36,421 bases of DNA. It comes from Ga0074130 sp035565355. GTDB taxonomy: Bacteria; Pseudomonadota; Gammaproteobacteria; Burkholderiales; Rhodocyclaceae. This document shows positions 8,001 through 16,563 of this stretch, in pieces. Within the stretch, counting starts at the first letter, position 1. The number at the start of each line of letters is the position of its first letter. Below the pieces are notes generated by a model that saw nothing but the letters and a program-made list of their open reading frames with translations, was not told the DNA's origin and did no database searches. Both the position numbers and the translations under genes were made by a program. The stretch spans positions 1 through 36,421 of the forward strand of contig DATMSM010000069.1 of the NCBI GenBank assembly GCA_035565355.1, in the 5' to 3' direction.

Positions 8001-10351
8001 AGCCGGTGGCGCCCGTTGCCGAGACAACGCCCGCAGCAACACCCACGCCACTTGCCGAGGCCAGCACGGCACCCGCTGTCAGTGCCGCCGAGGAACTCGA
8101 GTTCACGCTCATCGATGACGAGATCGACTCGCAGTTGCTGCCCATTTTCCTTGAGGAAAGCGTAGACCTGATGCAGGGCATGGGTACGGCGCTGCGCGAC
8201 TGGCGCGAGAACCCCGCTGACAAGGCTGCCGGCGAACAACTGCAACGCCAGTTGCACACGCTCAAGGGCAGTGCCCGCATGGCCGGTGCCATGACGTTGG
8301 GCGAGCTGTTGCACGCCATGGAAACGCGGGCCGAACACGGCCTGGCCCTCGGCGCGCAGGGTAAGCTCATCGATACACTGGATGCTGCTTACGATCGCGC
8401 TGCCCACATGCTGGACCGCCTCAGCCGCGGCGAGCCGGCACTGGAACCCGCAGTCGTCGCTGCCGCCACCGAAGCCGCCGACGGCGCCACCCTGCATACC
8501 ACTGCGGTAAGCCTGGGCGACAGGCCGACAGCCGAAGCATCGCATGACGTCGCCGCCGGCAACATCCTGCGCGTGCGCGCCAACCTGGTGGACGACTTGG
8601 TCAACAACTCCGGCGAAATCGCCATCACCCGCTCGCGCATCGAAGGCGAAATCCGCACGGTGAAGGAGTCACTGCTCGACCTCACGGAAAACGTCATCCG
8701 CCTGCGCAATCAGTTGCGAGAGATCGAAATCCAGGCCGAATCGCAGATGCAGTCGCAGCAGGCGCAGGCCAGCGAACACAGCGCTGCCTTCGACCCGCTC
8801 GAATTCGACCGCTTTACGCGCTTCCAGGAGCTCACCCGCCTGATGGCGGAGAGCGTGAACGACGTTTCCACCGTCCAGCACAATCTGCTGCGCAACCTGG
8901 AAAATACCGACGCGGCCCTGGTAGCCCAGGCCAGACTCAATCGTGAACTCTCGCAGTCGCTGATGAGCGTGCGCATGGTGCCGTTCAACTCGGTGGCCGA
9001 CCGTCTCTACCGCATCGTCCGGCAGGCCGCCAAGGATACCGGCAAGCGCGCCAGCCTCGACATCCGCGGCGCCCAGACCGAGCTCGACCGTTCGGTGCTG
9101 GACAGCATGATCGGACCGATCGAGCATCTGCTGCGCAATGCCATCGCCCACGGCCTTGAAGATACTGTGACGCGTCAAGCCGCAGGCAAGAGCGAGGCCG
9201 GCGAAGTCACCATCAGCCTGGCACAGACCGGCAATGAAATCGCTATCGTCCTCACCGACGATGGCGGCGGCCTCAACTTCGAGCGCATCCGCGCCATCGG
9301 CGAAGCACGCGGCCTGGTCAGCCCGGGCGATATGCTCGACGAGCAGGCACTGATCGACCTCATCTTCACACCAGGCTTCTCGACCATGTCGGAAGTGACG
9401 GCGCTGGCCGGCCGCGGCATCGGCATGGACGTGGTCAAGAGCGAAGTGCAGAATCTCGGCGGCCGTATCGATGTCAGCACCACCGCCGGCAAGGGCTCGC
9501 GCTTCAGCATCTATCTGCCGCTGACGCTTGCCGTCGCGCAGGGCGTAATGGTCCGCGTCGGCCTGCGCACCTTTATTCTGCCCGCCGGCATGGTAGCTCA
9601 GGTCAGCGAACTCAAGCCGGCCGCCATCGACACGGTGCGCAAGAACGGCCATACCGAATGGCAGGGAGTCAGCTACCCTTATCATTACCTGCCGCACCTG
9701 CTCGGCATGTCGGAAATACAGCCCGAACCGGCGCGGCGCCACTGGCTGATGCTGCTGCGCACCGGCGCACAACACGTCGCCCTGGAGGTCGATGCACTGC
9801 TCGGCAATCAGGAAATCGTGGTCAAGAACATCGGCCCGCAGCTCGCCCGCGTACCTGGTATTGTCGGCGCCACGGTGCTGGGCGACGGCGAGATTGCGCT
9901 CATCATCAACCCGATCGCGCTCTCCGGCCACCGTCCGCGTAGCACGGCCGCTCCCCAGGCCGCAGCACCCACCGAAGTCGTGGCTGAAATGCCGACCGTG
10001 CTGGTGGTCGATGACTCGCTGACCGTGCGCAAGATCACCGGCCGCCTGCTCGAACGCTCAGGCTACCGCGTTGTTACCGCCAAAGACGGCATCGACGCAC
10101 TGGAACAGATGGTCGAATTGGTGCCCGACGTCATGCTGGTCGATATCGAAATGCCGCGCATGGACGGCTTCGACCTTACGCGCAACGTCCGTGCCGACAG
10201 CCGCCTGAAAGCGGTGCCCATCATCATGATCACTTCGCGCACAGCGGAAAAGCACCGCAACTACGCCGCCGAAATCGGTGTTAACCATTACCTCGGCAAA
10301 CCTTACGACGAAGACGAGCTACTTGCCAAGATTGCCACCTTCGTCAATTGA
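5060..10351 (+). CDS. chpA: Hybrid CheA-type kinase ChpA (PilL)
   Basis: Central histidine kinase of the twitching-motility chemosensory system; it phosphorylates PilG and PilH. It has 1763 residues, shorter than the roughly 2,470-residue Pseudomonas ChpA. HPt-like segments by eye are: an atypical one with H51 (LHQAHGAL), a degenerate one with Asp at 484 where His is expected (LDQVAGAL), canonical H708 (FHTLKGSGRMVGL), H874 with the following Lys replaced by Ala (AHTLAGIS), and canonical H1066 (LHTLKGSARM). Then come the dimerisation helices (about 1175-1260), an HATPase with N-box RNAIAHGLE near 1360, DDGGGL and GRGIGMDVV, a CheW-like domain (about 1490-1625), and a C-terminal receiver with phospho-site D1695 in LVDIEMPRMDG. 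The ATG at 5060 overlaps the pilJ stop; the preceding GTG is less likely as start. Confidence 0.94.
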   Translation: MNTNSVDIGPLTWVKGEIDLALDRAGDLLRAAANGQGDQKAAISQAAAQLHQAHGALAIVGLDGITQYSEALEQLFAAVEAGELEYSGAVAEAAEQGLFTIRHYLDDLVAGNPDQPLKLYPHYSKLLTVRGQPVPPESDLFYPDLSLRPPKRDIDPPPLTPDELNRHLKTARMSYQRGLLKWLRGNTEGLSDMRTALDQIEASQSQPARRTLWWAAQGLIDALHGTGVKADNAPIRKLNARLDVQIRKLIEGSTTIAERLLRDVLYQIAVAPASSEHVDCVRAAFQLDQQLPTRNAAADDESKRPIVAQLRDLLGNAKDDWNRFSSGTAAALPRFHQRIDEACVLAVNLGHEGFTHLVNGISNVAETLRKDPLRQDETVAIEMATALLLAESGMSSYPALGADFPTQVDATVARLGALNRGESLAELAVPQLDDIARKAQERLLMAQVVREISANLATIEQALDAFFRNPAQKEGLAALRKPLDQVAGALAVLGQENAAALLRECDGKIKGFETATELRQEDFEEVASKLSALGFFVEQLRHGPANLDAILNPKNAATEDETIEANLDINKRLTQTLIGALREKPEDSEIRGELKQQLETLREDAQLIADEGLEQQLNTAIAALDDNASTPVIEEVIATLVEMPELIAPSEETMRLANASSEVLDAELLSIFLEEAHEVLGTLAETLPIAERDPHDFEALTTIRRSFHTLKGSGRMVGLNELGETAWNIEQVMNHWLQQETDGTPALMQMLEEAQTVFSHWVTRLEQGDVSAPQTAPLLTRCQRLLSGEAAEDPEPAAAEVAASEEAYNVEESSGAKVIDFPSAPAMIEIGALSLTPMLFDTYVGEARSHVAALQEEFAEFNGTPSEALVRAAHTLAGISATVGIVPVRALVGELEDALTRYVRAGQAISFDDRTVIARVIGAIDGMIGAIAGRRMPASDEALEAALAALAPPESPAVTALTDDMLAFDTLVADTAIEATEPVAPVAETTPAATPTPLAEASTAPAVSAAEELEFTLIDDEIDSQLLPIFLEESVDLMQGMGTALRDWRENPADKAAGEQLQRQLHTLKGSARMAGAMTLGELLHAMETRAEHGLALGAQGKLIDTLDAAYDRAAHMLDRLSRGEPALEPAVVAAATEAADGATLHTTAVSLGDRPTAEASHDVAAGNILRVRANLVDDLVNNSGEIAITRSRIEGEIRTVKESLLDLTENVIRLRNQLREIEIQAESQMQSQQAQASEHSAAFDPLEFDRFTRFQELTRLMAESVNDVSTVQHNLLRNLENTDAALVAQARLNRELSQSLMSVRMVPFNSVADRLYRIVRQAAKDTGKRASLDIRGAQTELDRSVLDSMIGPIEHLLRNAIAHGLEDTVTRQAAGKSEAGEVTISLAQTGNEIAIVLTDDGGGLNFERIRAIGEARGLVSPGDMLDEQALIDLIFTPGFSTMSEVTALAGRGIGMDVVKSEVQNLGGRIDVSTTAGKGSRFSIYLPLTLAVAQGVMVRVGLRTFILPAGMVAQVSELKPAAIDTVRKNGHTEWQGVSYPYHYLPHLLGMSEIQPEPARRHWLMLLRTGAQHVALEVDALLGNQEIVVKNIGPQLARVPGIVGATVLGDGEIALIINPIALSGHRPRSTAAPQAAAPTEVVAEMPTVLVVDDSLTVRKITGRLLERSGYRVVTAKDGIDALEQMVELVPDVMLVDIEMPRMDGFDLTRNVRADSRLKAVPIIMITSRTAEKHRNYAAEIGVNHYLGKPYDEDELLAKIATFVN

Positions 10352-10357
10352 CGCGCC

Positions 10358-10390
10358 ATCCGCTCCTGTCGCAATATGACAGGAGCGGGT
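10358..10390 (+). terminator. Hairpin after chpA, probable operon terminator
   Basis: The arms CCGCTCCTGTC and GACAGGAGCGG are perfectly complementary over 11 bp (10360-10370 with 10378-10388) around a 7-nt loop (gcaatat), extended by a G-T wobble and an A-T pair. It starts 6 bp after the chpA stop. There is no clear T-run downstream, so it is either a non-canonical terminator or an mRNA-stabilising hairpin. Confidence 0.55.
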
Positions 10391-10449
10391 AAACTTCGCT
10401 CAACGCATTCCTACGGCACGGCACGCTTCGGTGCTGGCCCCTCTCATAC

Positions 10450-11631
10450 ATGTTGCAACTTGCCCCCCCCTCAAGCACAGCAGGCAGAGCCCTGCTTTTC
10501 GTTTCGCTTGCATTCCTACTCCTGCTTCCCTTTTCCGGAACAGCAGCACTTCGCACGATCCTGCTTTTGGCCTGCCTGTTCCTCACCCTTAGGGTCTGGC
10601 TCAAGGACAAGCCCAAGCTGCCGCCCTTGTTGTGGGTGTTTGCTGTCTGGGCACTGGCCGCGCTGCTGACAACAGTGGCGGCGGAGAATCCGGCAAGATC
10701 ATTCAAGCACCTGAAAAGTGAAGTCGGCTACTCCTTGCTGGCTTACTGCACCTTCTTCCTGGCTGCGGCCCAGGCAAACGCCTTCGTCCTATTCAGGCGC
10801 GTCGCCACCTTAAGCCTCGCCATTCTTGGTGGCGGGGCCGCTATCGCCGCGCTGTCCGCAAACGGGAAATGGGTGCCCGGCTACTTCAACGAGCTCGGCG
10901 AATACAATACCTTTGTCATTACCACCTTGCCCTTGGTGCTCACCGCCTTGCTACCGTCGTCAGTTCGTGCCGGTACCAAGGAGCAATGGCTTGTAGCAGC
11001 ATCGATTTTGCTCGCCCTGCTCGCCTGTTTTCTGAGCAAGAGCCGTGGCGTATGGATCGTCGTTACATTCATCATTGTTGTGATGCCCCTCTACGCGTGG
11101 CGCCATGTCGGGCAGAAGCATCGCCTCAAGGCTGGCCTGCTAGTCGCCTTGATCGCTGGTAGCGGACTGGTGGCGGCATACCTCGCCGGCAGCCAGCGAG
11201 GTATGCCGCTGCTCCAGAGCAATTCCAGAGAGGTGATCTACGCCGCAGCCGTCGAGCACATTATGGAACGGCCGCTACTTGGGCACGGATTTGGCCGGAC
11301 CAGCAGCCTAGCCTATTACGGGACGGTCACGCCTCAGGGGAGCCTCATCGCACACCCCCATAACCTTTTCCTCAGTTATGCGGATCAGGCCGGCATCGTG
11401 GGCCTGCTGGCCCTGCTGTTGGTACTGGGCGCATTTTTCCTGCGCTTCACTCAAGCAGCACGAGCCGCCCGATCACCGATATTTGCGGTCACAGGTCTCA
11501 CACTGATGATGGCAATCGTTCTACGCAGCATGCCAGACATGTTCTTCTATGGGCAGAACATGTGGTTATTCTGGGCCCATTGCGGGATTCTTATGCGTTG
11601 CCTGCAAGAGGCGAACGACGCCACCGAATGA
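10450..11631 (+). CDS. O-antigen ligase / Wzy-type polymerase family membrane protein
   Basis: Likely transfers O-antigen or another undecaprenyl-linked glycan to lipid A-core in the periplasm. It is 393 aa with about ten hydrophobic helices. Family marks are the cytosolic/periplasmic SKSRGVW motif, a large loop with SREVIYAAAVEHIMERPLLGHGFG, and HPHNLFLSYADQAG, where H302 or H304 corresponds to the conserved catalytic-loop His of the Wzy/WaaL superfamily. The ATG at 10450 gives a short polar leader before the first helix; no Shine-Dalgarno is obvious, so the start is uncertain. It faces the minus-strand LPS core locus, which supports a WaaL role, but ligase and polymerase cannot be separated by sequence alone. 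Confidence 0.8.
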   Translation: MLQLAPPSSTAGRALLFVSLAFLLLLPFSGTAALRTILLLACLFLTLRVWLKDKPKLPPLLWVFAVWALAALLTTVAAENPARSFKHLKSEVGYSLLAYCTFFLAAAQANAFVLFRRVATLSLAILGGGAAIAALSANGKWVPGYFNELGEYNTFVITTLPLVLTALLPSSVRAGTKEQWLVAASILLALLACFLSKSRGVWIVVTFIIVVMPLYAWRHVGQKHRLKAGLLVALIAGSGLVAAYLAGSQRGMPLLQSNSREVIYAAAVEHIMERPLLGHGFGRTSSLAYYGTVTPQGSLIAHPHNLFLSYADQAGIVGLLALLLVLGAFFLRFTQAARAARSPIFAVTGLTLMMAIVLRSMPDMFFYGQNMWLFWAHCGILMRCLQEANDATE

Positions 11632-11758
11632 CAGCAGCATTGGGGTCTAAGTGGTAAACGAACCCATAGCCAGGCCACTGAACGATAGCCTTCAGTAAAT
11701 GCAGCAATACAGTCTTCTACATCACTGCAGCCTGCTTAGCCCCCCCATATTGTCCCGC

Positions 11759-12817
11759 TTAGCGCTCCCACCCACTTAACTGCAGGAAACTCAGCATGCG
11801 ATCTTCATAGGTCTTCAGGGTTTTCGTCCGTGCATATCCCCGCTTCGCAATTTTTTCACGGGCAGCAGGGTTACCCAGATAGAACTTGGCCTTGCTCAGC
11901 AGCTCTTCAGGACAGGAAAAGGTTTCGATTTCCTGGCCCGGCTGAAAATACTCCAACACTTCGGGCGCATGGTCGGTCAGCAAAAATGCGCCGGTCGATG
12001 GCACGTCCAGCAAGCGAAGATTTTGTCCGGTGAGCTTTTGGCTGTCCCAACTCGTGATATTCAGAACGATACGGCTGCGACGGTACAGTTCGACCATGGG
12101 TTGGCCCCAGATGCCGGAGCCGCTCCAGCGCCGCATAAGACGACGATCGAAAATACGTTTCTTCTTGCGCCAACCTGGGCCGTAGATCTTTAAATCGTGA
12201 TCAAGCAAAGGTTGTAGAAAAGCTTCACGCCTCGGCCCCCAGCCGCCCACAAAGCACAGATCGGCGACAAAACTGCTCTCATCGCGCGAACCTATGGGAT
12301 GGTAGAGATCCTTATAGATGCCCAGAGCAGGTAAATGTTTAATGCCGCTCGTGGGTTGGTAGCCGTGCTTGTGAATGCAGAAGTACTGGTCGTAAAGCTT
12401 GGCATCATTGAGCATTTGATCATCGTTGCGTGGGTCCTTAACCCACCAGCCAGCCGTCATCTTGATGCCGAACTCCGCTTTGGCCTGTTGCAGAGTCTCC
12501 TGCTCAAAGCTATTACCGCGGATGACGAGTAGCAGATCTGGCCGGAACTCCGCCAGTCGTTGTCGGAGTCTCTCATTTCGATAGGTTTGATTATGAAACC
12601 CAGTGCCCTCGGTCAGATCAACCGGGCGCGACAGTAGGCTCTTGAGCAATTTGTTAACCGGCTTGATGGCGCGGTACATTGGGTGCTCAAGTTGGCTGTG
12701 AAACCCCTGAACTTCGAAGCCCAGCTGCTGCAACGCCCCCTGGCAGGCGTAACCGAGCGGAATGGAGTCATCCGCGAAGAAATAACTAATTAGTGCTTTA
12801 GGACGTGCTTTACTCAT
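11759..12817 (-). CDS. CgeB-like glycosyltransferase
   Basis: Probable GT-B glycosyltransferase acting on the LPS core or a surface glycan; donor and acceptor are unknown. It is 352 aa with an N-terminal DUF3880-like half (KALISYFFADDSIPLGYAC, FRPDLLLVIRG) and a C-terminal Glyco_trans_1_2-like half (DLCFVGGWGPRREAFLQPL, YRRSRIVLNI, QNLRLLDVPSTGAFLLTDH, APEVLEYFQPGQEIETFS), the arrangement seen in spore-maturation CgeB relatives. Its ATG overlaps the upstream GT9 stop by four bases (ATGA), so it is the last gene of that run. By eye its base composition is more AT-rich than its neighbours, which may reflect transfer. Confidence 0.78.
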   Translation of the reverse strand: MSKARPKALISYFFADDSIPLGYACQGALQQLGFEVQGFHSQLEHPMYRAIKPVNKLLKSLLSRPVDLTEGTGFHNQTYRNERLRQRLAEFRPDLLLVIRGNSFEQETLQQAKAEFGIKMTAGWWVKDPRNDDQMLNDAKLYDQYFCIHKHGYQPTSGIKHLPALGIYKDLYHPIGSRDESSFVADLCFVGGWGPRREAFLQPLLDHDLKIYGPGWRKKKRIFDRRLMRRWSGSGIWGQPMVELYRRSRIVLNITSWDSQKLTGQNLRLLDVPSTGAFLLTDHAPEVLEYFQPGQEIETFSCPEELLSKAKFYLGNPAAREKIAKRGYARTKTLKTYEDRMLSFLQLSGWER

Positions 12818-13926
12818 GACTTGCTTTCACCCCTCAGCAACAAAACGTCGCTGATCGCGCTCAGTACTGATGACAGACTGATGCCTGTCATGCATGCGGC
12901 GTGATTCTGGCATTCGTTAGGACTGCGACCGCAGCGCTGCACCCAGTCGATTTCTCGGCGAAACAAAATGCGCTGGTCACGACAGGAAAAGTGTTCCAGT
13001 GTCACGGCGTGATAAGGCATCTCCGCCCAGAATTCCCCAGCACCATGCAATACCACCGAGCCGGGCCCAAAAAGCGTCACGGTCGGCACTCCGACCACAC
13101 GCCCCATATGTGCGACGCCGGTGTCCGGGCAGACAAGCAAGCGCGCGCCACTTAGCAAATGCCATAGCTGTGCCAGGTCGAGATTGCCGCAGTGTCGCAG
13201 GTAGCGACGCTCCGGATCTGCGGCATCCACCCAGCCCTCCTCACCACGGCCGCCACTCCAAACCGGCTGTATACCAATGTCCTGTAGGTGTTGCGCCAAG
13301 GCCATCCAGCGCTCAGCGGGCCACAGTTTCAACGGAGATGATGCGCCCACATGCAGGACGGCATAAGGTTGCGGTGGCATCTCGAAGGGTGCAGCGGCAG
13401 GAGTGGGCCAGTCACCGATGCGATACGCTTCAGGGGCGCTGCCGGGGACCAGCTCCGTCGCCATATCGGCCCAGGCCAGCGGTGAAGTAGGCCAGGCATG
13501 CGCCTCGTCGATCATCCAGTTCTTCCAGGCCGGAACGTCCTGGTCGAAACCCACGATCCAGCACGCCCCGGCGGCGCGCGCCAGCCAAGCATAGCGATTG
13601 TCGCCGAGAACATAAGCCAGATCGTAGGGGCCACTCGCCAGGACCTCTTTCACGCTAGAAGCGTCGCGTGGATCGAAAGGCAGCACGGTACAGCCATACG
13701 GCTTTCCCGCAAGCAGGGGAGCAACCGCCGGTCGCGCCAGCACAACGCATTCAGCACCTGCAAACTGCCTGGCAATCTTCGCCAAGAGCGGCGCCAGCAG
13801 GACAGTGTCGCCAAGCAGCAACCAGTGCGCAATCAGGATACGCCGAACCTGCTCCGGCTCGCGCCGGAATGGCGTATTTAATATTGCCCGCGACAGCGTC
13901 AATAAACGACCGGCCAGTCTGCTCAT
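12814..13926 (-). CDS. Glycosyltransferase family 9 (heptosyltransferase-like)
   Basis: Predicted ADP-heptose:LPS heptosyltransferase-type enzyme adding a sugar to the inner core at the inner-membrane surface. It is 370 aa from the chosen ATG at 13926 (MSRLAGRLL). The N-terminal Rossmann half has ILIAHWLLLGDTVLLAPLL; the C-terminal half has YAVLHVGASSPLKLWPAERW and the sugar-nucleotide motif CPDTGVAHMGRVVGVPTVTLFGP. A Cys-rich tail follows (CRDQRIL, QRCGRSPNECQNHAAC), as in some GT9 proteins. The frame is open to 14028, but that would overlap the upstream GT2 gene. Acceptor specificity cannot be read from sequence. Confidence 0.82.
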   Translation of the reverse strand: MSRLAGRLLTLSRAILNTPFRREPEQVRRILIAHWLLLGDTVLLAPLLAKIARQFAGAECVVLARPAVAPLLAGKPYGCTVLPFDPRDASSVKEVLASGPYDLAYVLGDNRYAWLARAAGACWIVGFDQDVPAWKNWMIDEAHAWPTSPLAWADMATELVPGSAPEAYRIGDWPTPAAAPFEMPPQPYAVLHVGASSPLKLWPAERWMALAQHLQDIGIQPVWSGGRGEEGWVDAADPERRYLRHCGNLDLAQLWHLLSGARLLVCPDTGVAHMGRVVGVPTVTLFGPGSVVLHGAGEFWAEMPYHAVTLEHFSCRDQRILFRREIDWVQRCGRSPNECQNHAACMTGISLSSVLSAISDVLLLRGESKS

Positions 13927-13957
13927 CCTGGGCAACTCTCGACAGTCATTGTGGGCA

Positions 13958-14719
13958 TTAACGCAAGGGAATGTTGTGAGCCTTGCACCATGCTTTGAAG
14001 TACTTGAGGAAAGAATAGAGCATGGCATACACGGCAGTCACTACGCCGCGGGCGCCGTCTTGCCAGCCGCCTTTGCGCACATACCATTTAAAAAACGCGC
14101 CAATCGCGCTTAGACAAGCACGCAACAGGCTCGGACTGACATTCTGATACTCAACCAGGCGACCGGTATAGCCATTGAGCTTGCCGAACAGTTCCTGAAC
14201 CGAAAAGAAGGTGTCATGCGTTACATAGCCGGGCAAGATGGCCGTGGTGGAGAAGCCTTCCGGCTTGTCGTCAACCGGCTGGTCGTTAAAACGCACACAG
14301 CGCCGGTTGAAGAGACGCACGGGATAGTCGGGAGACGAGCATGGGTAGACGGCCCTAACCTCCTCGCCTAACACATGCCAATGACGGCTGATGCGATAGG
14401 CCTGGCTAGCATCCTGCAGACTGGGCTTGAGTCCGTTAACTTCGTCTACGGTCCGGACATCAAGAAACTCGTCGCTGTCCAGGCACAAGACCCAGTCGTT
14501 GCTCGCCAGGGAGATGGCAAAGTTCATCTGGATGGCATGCGTCTGATAGGGCCTGTGTACCGGCTGCACTCCATGGCTGTGAAGGAACTCTAACGTGCCG
14601 TCAGTGCTGCCGGAGTCAACCACGATCATTTCGTCTGCAACCTGCAAGGCGGGCAGCAGGCAACGCTCAATCGTACGTATCGAATTATGCGTAAGAATAC
14701 AAACTGTCAGTTGAGGCAT
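13958..14719 (-). CDS. Glycosyltransferase family 2, WaaE/KdtX-like
   Basis: Probable LPS inner-core glucosyltransferase. It is 253 aa with a GT-A fold: LTVCILTHNSIRTIERCL at the N terminus, MIVVDSGSTDGT for nucleotide binding, and the metal-binding DxD in VLCLDSDEFLDV. The downstream signature RISRHWHVLGEEVR and PVRLFNRR matches the WaaE/KdtX group that adds glucose to the inner core. The ATG at 14719 lies 2 bases after the msbA stop, so translation is probably coupled. A TTG at 14725 is a less likely start. The C-terminal amphipathic stretch (FFKWYVRKGGWQDG) may bind the membrane. Confidence 0.83.
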   Translation of the reverse strand: MPQLTVCILTHNSIRTIERCLLPALQVADEMIVVDSGSTDGTLEFLHSHGVQPVHRPYQTHAIQMNFAISLASNDWVLCLDSDEFLDVRTVDEVNGLKPSLQDASQAYRISRHWHVLGEEVRAVYPCSSPDYPVRLFNRRCVRFNDQPVDDKPEGFSTTAILPGYVTHDTFFSVQELFGKLNGYTGRLVEYQNVSPSLLRACLSAIGAFFKWYVRKGGWQDGARGVVTAVYAMLYSFLKYFKAWCKAHNIPLR

Positions 14720-14721
14720 GA

Positions 14722-16539
14722 TCAAGTAGCCGGATGCGCTTGCGAGAGGGCGTTCTCTTCGATTTCTAGCGTGCTGTGCAAGCGAGCATATGCACCGTCC
14801 GTTCGGGCAAGCAGCTCCACATGGCGCCCCTCTTCAACCTTGCGGCCCTGGCTGAGGACGACAATTCGATCGGCATGCTCGATCGTGGTCAGTCGATGCG
14901 CAATCACAAGCGTCGTTCGCCCTTGCATCAGCCGGTCCAGCGCAGCTTGCACCAGGCGCTCGGACTCTGCATCCAGGGCCGACGTTGCCTCATCGAGGAT
15001 CAGAATGGGTGCATCCTTGAGAATGGCGCGGGCAATCGCTAGGCGCTGGCGCTGACCACCGGAAAGCCGGTTGCCATTTTCCCCGATCACGGTATCAAAG
15101 CCCTCGGGCAAGGCGCGAATGAAATCTAGGGCATTGGCTGCGATTGCCGCTGCCTCGATCTCGGCCTGACTAGCATTCGCTTTTGCGCCGTAAGCGATAT
15201 TCGCCGCGACGGTATCGTCAAACAGCAGCGTTTCCTGGGACACAATCGCAATCTGCTTGCGCAAGCTCTCCAGACGCATATCGCCTGCAGGAATACCATC
15301 GATCAGAATGCTGCCGCTGGTCGGTAAATGGAAACGCGGGAGGAGCCCGGCCAATGTCGTCTTTCCGCTACCGGAGGCGCCCACAAGGGCAACGGTCTCG
15401 CCTGGGGCCATCTTCAGATCCAGCCCAGACAGAGCAAACCGCTCGGCATTCGGATAACGGAAGCTCACATCCCGGAACTCGACCTCGCCTCTGATACGCG
15501 CTGCGTCGATCTTGCCCGGATCCGGCTCGGCGGGAATATCAAGCAGTTCAAACACACTTTCCGCTGCCGCCAGGCCTTTCTGCAAGGTCACATTAATGCC
15601 AGCCAAGCCGCGCAAGGGCGCTAACAACATCAGCATTGCGATAATAAAGGCCACAAAGTCGCCTGGCGTCGCCTTGTTCTGCGCCGCCTGCAGCAATGCC
15701 AGATAGACAACGACGGCGATCGCGATCGAAACAAAGACATGCACCAGCGGGGAACCCGCCGAAGCGGCGATGGCTGTGCGCATGCCATAACCCCGCATCT
15801 GGTCATTCACCTTGGCAAAGCGGCGGCTTTCCTGCTCCTCACCACCGAACACCTTCAGGACCTTCTGGCACAGGATGGACTCCTGCAAGGCTTGCGTCAT
15901 CACCCGCAAACCGCTTTGCGAAGCACGGCTCATATTGCGCAAACGATTGCCTATTATCTTAGTCACCCAGGCGATAAAAGGTGCGACCAGCAGCGTCACG
16001 GCAGTCAGCAGCGGGTTCAGATACAAGAGATAGGCCAGGAGGCCTACCATGGTAAGAGACTCCCGCACCAAAGTGACGCCAGCAGTCGTAGCAGCGTTGC
16101 CGATATTATTGACGTCGCTGGTAATCCGCGTGACGAGGCTGGCCGATGGGTTCTGCTCGAAGTAGCTCATCGGCAGACGCACGAGATGATCGAACATGCG
16201 CTGGCGCAGATCATTGATGACACGATTCTGGACCCATGCCATGGCATAGCCAGCGAGGAAGGTCATGATGCCCCGCACAATGAATAACGCGACAATCAAC
16301 AAGGGCACCGCCCAAGGCGCTCGCTGAATCAAGCTATCGCTGACGCTGCCGTCGGATCTCGGCATGAAGCCGTTGTCGATCAGTGGTTTTATCAACGCCG
16401 GCAGAATCGGCTCCATCAGACCGGCTACTGCGCTCAGCAACAGCCCAAGCGCCAGCATCTTCCAGTAGGGACGAACATACGTCAGCAGGCGCAGGTACAA
16501 CTCGCGGCTGGTGGGAACAGAGGATTTAACTGACGTCAT
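14722..16539 (-). CDS. msbA: Lipid A-core flippase MsbA (ABC transporter)
   Basis: ATP-driven flippase moving lipid A-core across the inner membrane. It is 605 aa, half-transporter architecture: six membrane helices (about 35-330) then the ATPase domain. Walker A is GASGSGKTT (387-395), the signature is LSGGQRQRLAIARAIL, Walker B is ILILDEATSALD, and the switch is VIAHRL. The ATG at 16539 (MTSVKSS) was chosen because upstream codons up to 16626 look non-coding and carry a promoter-like element. The gene lies within an LPS core locus, which supports MsbA over other ABC exporters. The next gene (GT2) starts 2 bases after its stop. Confidence 0.93.
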   Translation of the reverse strand: MTSVKSSVPTSRELYLRLLTYVRPYWKMLALGLLLSAVAGLMEPILPALIKPLIDNGFMPRSDGSVSDSLIQRAPWAVPLLIVALFIVRGIMTFLAGYAMAWVQNRVINDLRQRMFDHLVRLPMSYFEQNPSASLVTRITSDVNNIGNAATTAGVTLVRESLTMVGLLAYLLYLNPLLTAVTLLVAPFIAWVTKIIGNRLRNMSRASQSGLRVMTQALQESILCQKVLKVFGGEEQESRRFAKVNDQMRGYGMRTAIAASAGSPLVHVFVSIAIAVVVYLALLQAAQNKATPGDFVAFIIAMLMLLAPLRGLAGINVTLQKGLAAAESVFELLDIPAEPDPGKIDAARIRGEVEFRDVSFRYPNAERFALSGLDLKMAPGETVALVGASGSGKTTLAGLLPRFHLPTSGSILIDGIPAGDMRLESLRKQIAIVSQETLLFDDTVAANIAYGAKANASQAEIEAAAIAANALDFIRALPEGFDTVIGENGNRLSGGQRQRLAIARAILKDAPILILDEATSALDAESERLVQAALDRLMQGRTTLVIAHRLTTIEHADRIVVLSQGRKVEEGRHVELLARTDGAYARLHSTLEIEENALSQAHPAT

Positions 16540-16563
16540 CGGCGGGCAGGGCCTGGCTCGGGA

